Shown here: positions 30,468 to 32,731 of the stretch, piece after piece
Layout of the letters: every line of letters begins with the position of its first letter
How positions within the stretch are numbered: position 1 is the stretch's first letter
DNA from: Gemmatimonadota bacterium
GTDB taxonomy: Bacteria > Gemmatimonadota > Gemmatimonadetes > Longimicrobiales > Gaopeijiaceae
Assembly: GCA_028873845.1 (NCBI GenBank)
Contig: JAPPNO010000062.1
Span: 1 to 32,731 of the forward strand
Direction: 5' to 3'
Length of the DNA: 32,731 nt
Position numbers and translations under genes: made by a program
The notes under the pieces: model-generated
Seen by the model: only the letters and a program-made list of their open reading frames with translations
Databases searched by the model: none
What the model was told of the DNA's origin: nothing

Positions 30468-32731
30468 TCAGCTCACCGGCCTTCCCCCCGCTCCGATCTC
30501 GTACTGCGGGGGTTCCACCCCGAGCAGATGCCGGACGAAATAGTCCCACCGGCGCCGCATCATATACGGCTCGTTGCCGAATCCATGTCCGCGGTTGGGC
30601 AGCATGATCAGGTCGAAGTCCTTGTTGGCGGCGATCAGCGCGTCCACGACGAGCAGGGTGTTGTACGCGGGCACGTTCGTGTCCATGGTCCCGTGGGCCA
30701 GGAGCAGCTTCCCCTTCAGGTTCTCCGCGATCAGCTGGTTGGCCTGGTTGTCGTAGTTGGTGGTGCCGTCGGCGTAGGTCTCGAGCAGGCCCTGCCACTT
30801 TTCGCCCCAGTCGTCCTCGTAGTTGCGGTTGTCGTGATTCCCCGCCTGCGAGACCGCCACCTTGTAGAAGTCGGGGTAACGCAGAATCCCGGCCGTGCTG
30901 GCAAAGCCGCCGCCCGAGTGCCCCCAGATGCCCACCCGGTTCAGGTCCATCCAGGGGTGGCGCGCCCCGAGCTGCCGGATCATGGCCACCTGATCGGGCA
31001 GCCCGTTGTCGCCCATGTTGCCGTAGTACGCGTCGTGGAACGCCTTCGACCGTCCCGGCGTCCCCATCGCGTCGACCTCGACCACGATGAACCCCAGTTC
31101 GGCGATCGCCTGCTTGTCCCCGCGCGACGGCCGGAAGGTACGCGACCCCACGCTTCCCGACTGCGGCCCCGGGTACAGGTAGTTGACCACCGGATAGGAG
31201 CGCGACGGGTCGAAGCGGGTGGGCCTGTACATGAGGCCGTGCAGGTCGGTCTCGCCGTCGCGCGCCTTGACGGTGAACGGCTCGGGGGGCTGCCAGCCGC
31301 TCTCGACCAGCCGCGAGATGTCGGCGCGCTCCAGCTCCATCACGACCTCGCCGTCCAGGTCGCGCACGACGGTGACGGGGGGCGTGACCGGAGTGGAGTA
31401 GCTGTCCACGAAGAACCTGCCGTCGGGTGAGAGGGTGACCGAATGGTTGGCGCTGTCGGGGGTGAGGAGTTCGAGCCCGCCCCCGTCCATGCCGATGCGG
31501 TACAGGTACTGGAAGTACGGGTCGCCCGGCTCGCGGCCCGCGCCCGTGAAGTAGAGCGTGCGCGACTCCTCATCTACCCGGAGGAGCTGCTGCACGTTCC
31601 AGTCGCCCGTCGTGATGCGGCCCAGCAGCCCGCCCGTGGACAGGTCGTAGCGGTACAGGTGCCCCCAGTCGTGCCGCTTCGAGAACCAGATGACCTCGTT
31701 CGACGCCTCCAGCACGCGCCAGTTGGCGGTGCGCGCACCAGACTCGAAAAAGTTCTCCTCGGTCTCGTCGAGGACGTCCCGCGCAACGCCCGTCTCCGGA
31801 TCGGCCACCCTGAGCGCCGCGTGCTTGTGGTCGCGCGAGTTCGACAGGAAGGCCAGCTGCGAACCGTCGTCGCTCCACTCCACGTCCAAGAAGACGCCCC
31901 CCGCGCCCGCCACGTGGTCCGTGGTCGACGAACGGTGGGGGTCGGGTGGCATCCGCAGCCGCACCACGCGGGGACCGTCCAGGTGGATCACCACCCGGCT
32001 GATGCGGAAGATCAGGCTGTCGCCCACCAGCGGGTACTTCCACGCCGACAGCTCGGGGTGGCCGACGTTCGTGGTGGCCATGTACATCATGCCCACCCCG
32101 CGGCCGTCGTGCTGGAAGGTCGCGATCATGTCCGACCCCGGCGACCACAGCAGCACCGGCGAGTCGCGCTTGACCCAGCCGGCGTTGTTGGTCGCGTAGC
32201 CATAGTCCTCGACGCCGTCGGTGGTGAGCGGGGTCTCGGCGCCGGTATCGAGGTCGCGCAGCCAGAGGTTGTGGTTGCGGATGAAGGCGGCCTTCGTGCC
32301 GTCGGGGGAGGTGATGGCGTCGGGGTCGCGTGATGGGGCGGGTGGGGCGGGGGAACAGGTGTAGGCGCGGAGGTCGCAGCGGAGGCGGCCGTCGCGGACG
32401 CGCGCGCTGAGGGCGTCGCCGGACGGATCGAGGTCGAAGGTGCGGAAGGGGAGGGCGAGGGGCGTGTAGGTGGTGTCGGTTGCCGTGCCGAGGGCGGTGG
32501 CGAGGCGCTGGTGGTCGAAGGCGGGTGCGCGTGAGCGGGCGGAGGGGTCGACGAGGATGAACTCGGCGCCGCCCGGGACGGTGTTGCGGTACCAGAAACG
32601 GCCGCCGGGCAGCCAGTTGGGCTGGACGGAGGCGCCGAAGAGGAGGGGTGAGGTGGCGGCCGCGAGGAACGATTCGGCACGCGCGTAGTCCTCGGCCGTG
32701 ACGGGGGTGGGGGGTGGTTGGGCGGGGAGGG
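30468..32731 (-). CDS. DPP-IV-type S9 peptidase (5' end outside window)
   Basis: The last 753 residues of a dipeptidyl-peptidase-IV-like enzyme, which removes X-Pro dipeptides from peptide N-termini. The frame stays open through the right edge: sequence upstream of the GTG at 32156 still reads as the family's N-terminal propeller (TAEDYARAESFL, FWYRNTVPGGAEFILVDP, SPDGTKAAFIRNHNLWLRDL), so 32156 is not the start. Propeller blades continue, then an alpha/beta-hydrolase with the triad GHSGGG (Ser codon 30915-30917), HGTMDTNVP (Asp codon 30681-30683) and NRGHGFG (His codon 30595-30597). The C-terminus MRRRWDYFVRHLLGVEPPQYEIG is normal. Signal peptide, start and promoter lie outside the window. 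It follows the same strand as the beta-barrel and GWxTD genes, with a stem-loop in between. Confidence 0.9.
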   Translation of the reverse strand, partial: LPAQPPPTPVTAEDYARAESFLAAATSPLLFGASVQPNWLPGGRFWYRNTVPGGAEFILVDPSARSRAPAFDHQRLATALGTATDTTYTPLALPFRTFDLDPSGDALSARVRDGRLRCDLRAYTCSPAPPAPSRDPDAITSPDGTKAAFIRNHNLWLRDLDTGAETPLTTDGVEDYGYATNNAGWVKRDSPVLLWSPGSDMIATFQHDGRGVGMMYMATTNVGHPELSAWKYPLVGDSLIFRISRVVIHLDGPRVVRLRMPPDPHRSSTTDHVAGAGGVFLDVEWSDDGSQLAFLSNSRDHKHAALRVADPETGVARDVLDETEENFFESGARTANWRVLEASNEVIWFSKRHDWGHLYRYDLSTGGLLGRITTGDWNVQQLLRVDEESRTLYFTGAGREPGDPYFQYLYRIGMDGGGLELLTPDSANHSVTLSPDGRFFVDSYSTPVTPPVTVVRDLDGEVVMELERADISRLVESGWQPPEPFTVKARDGETDLHGLMYRPTRFDPSRSYPVVNYLYPGPQSGSVGSRTFRPSRGDKQAIAELGFIVVEVDAMGTPGRSKAFHDAYYGNMGDNGLPDQVAMIRQLGARHPWMDLNRVGIWGHSGGGFASTAGILRYPDFYKVAVSQAGNHDNRNYEDDWGEKWQGLLETYADGTTNYDNQANQLIAENLKGKLLLAHGTMDTNVPAYNTLLVVDALIAANKDFDLIMLPNRGHGFGNEPYMMRRRWDYFVRHLLGVEPPQYEIGAGGRPVS

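Noticed and set aside
31340-32680. Minus-strand open frames overlapping the DPP-IV-type gene (for example 32126-32680)
   Set aside because: Ser/Pro/Thr/Arg-rich alternative frames over a continuous S9 propeller sequence; the real frame stays open to the window edge.

Overview
This is a GC-rich bacterial window with the gene content of a Gemmatimonadota-type genome. The indicators are a SusC/SusD outer-membrane uptake pair outside an obvious Bacteroidetes background, secreted S9 peptidases, a TolB-propeller/amidohydrolase fusion, a GWxTD-domain protein and large lipoproteins built from cadherin/Ig-like 'NRPP...DPDGD' repeats. The gene set resembles sponge-associated marine members of that phylum. 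The assignment rests on recognising families only; no marker gene, rRNA or tRNA was seen.

Left part (1-14132). After the 3' end of a plus-strand gene for an Ig-like surface protein, two paralogous repeat lipoproteins (398-2785 and 10116-14132, both minus) bracket a minus-strand operon and one small divergent gene. The operon runs TolB-propeller amidohydrolase (9408-6034), a Tat-exported LanC-like protein (6032-4563) and a PLP-dependent group II decarboxylase (4566-3082). The junctions are 1 bp apart and a 4-bp GTGA overlap, so the three are probably made together. A DUF2784-like membrane protein (9663-10067) diverges from the operon. The 254 bp between them holds a dense set of palindromes and three 11-bp tandem repeats. 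A 13-bp perfect hairpin separates DUF2784 from the second lipoprotein.

Middle part (14133-21797). A 0.5-kb non-coding stretch is followed by a probable gene remnant with only a signal peptide, then an orphan BtuF-like binding protein. Convergent to it lie a secreted prolyl-oligopeptidase-family peptidase and, upstream of that, a 1027-residue fusion of a small-molecule kinase, an M23 peptidase domain and a class-III PLP ammonia/phospho-lyase.

Right part (22100-32731). A plus-strand operon encodes a SusC-like receptor, a SusD-like lipoprotein and an unrecognised third lipoprotein that overlaps susD by 20 nt and carries a 13-bp hairpin near its 5' end. Convergent to it are a GWxTD protein and an outer-membrane beta-barrel protein, then a DPP-IV-type S9 peptidase that runs off the right edge.

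Taken together, the genes suggest a cell-surface economy of peptide or protein breakdown: proline-tolerant S9 peptidases outside, SusC/D uptake, and intracellular amino-acid side-chain phosphorylation/elimination and decarboxylation. I infer that collagen-like (hydroxylysine/proline-rich) material is a candidate substrate, but nothing in the sequence proves it. Most long ORFs on the strands opposite the listed genes are high-GC antisense shadows and are left out.
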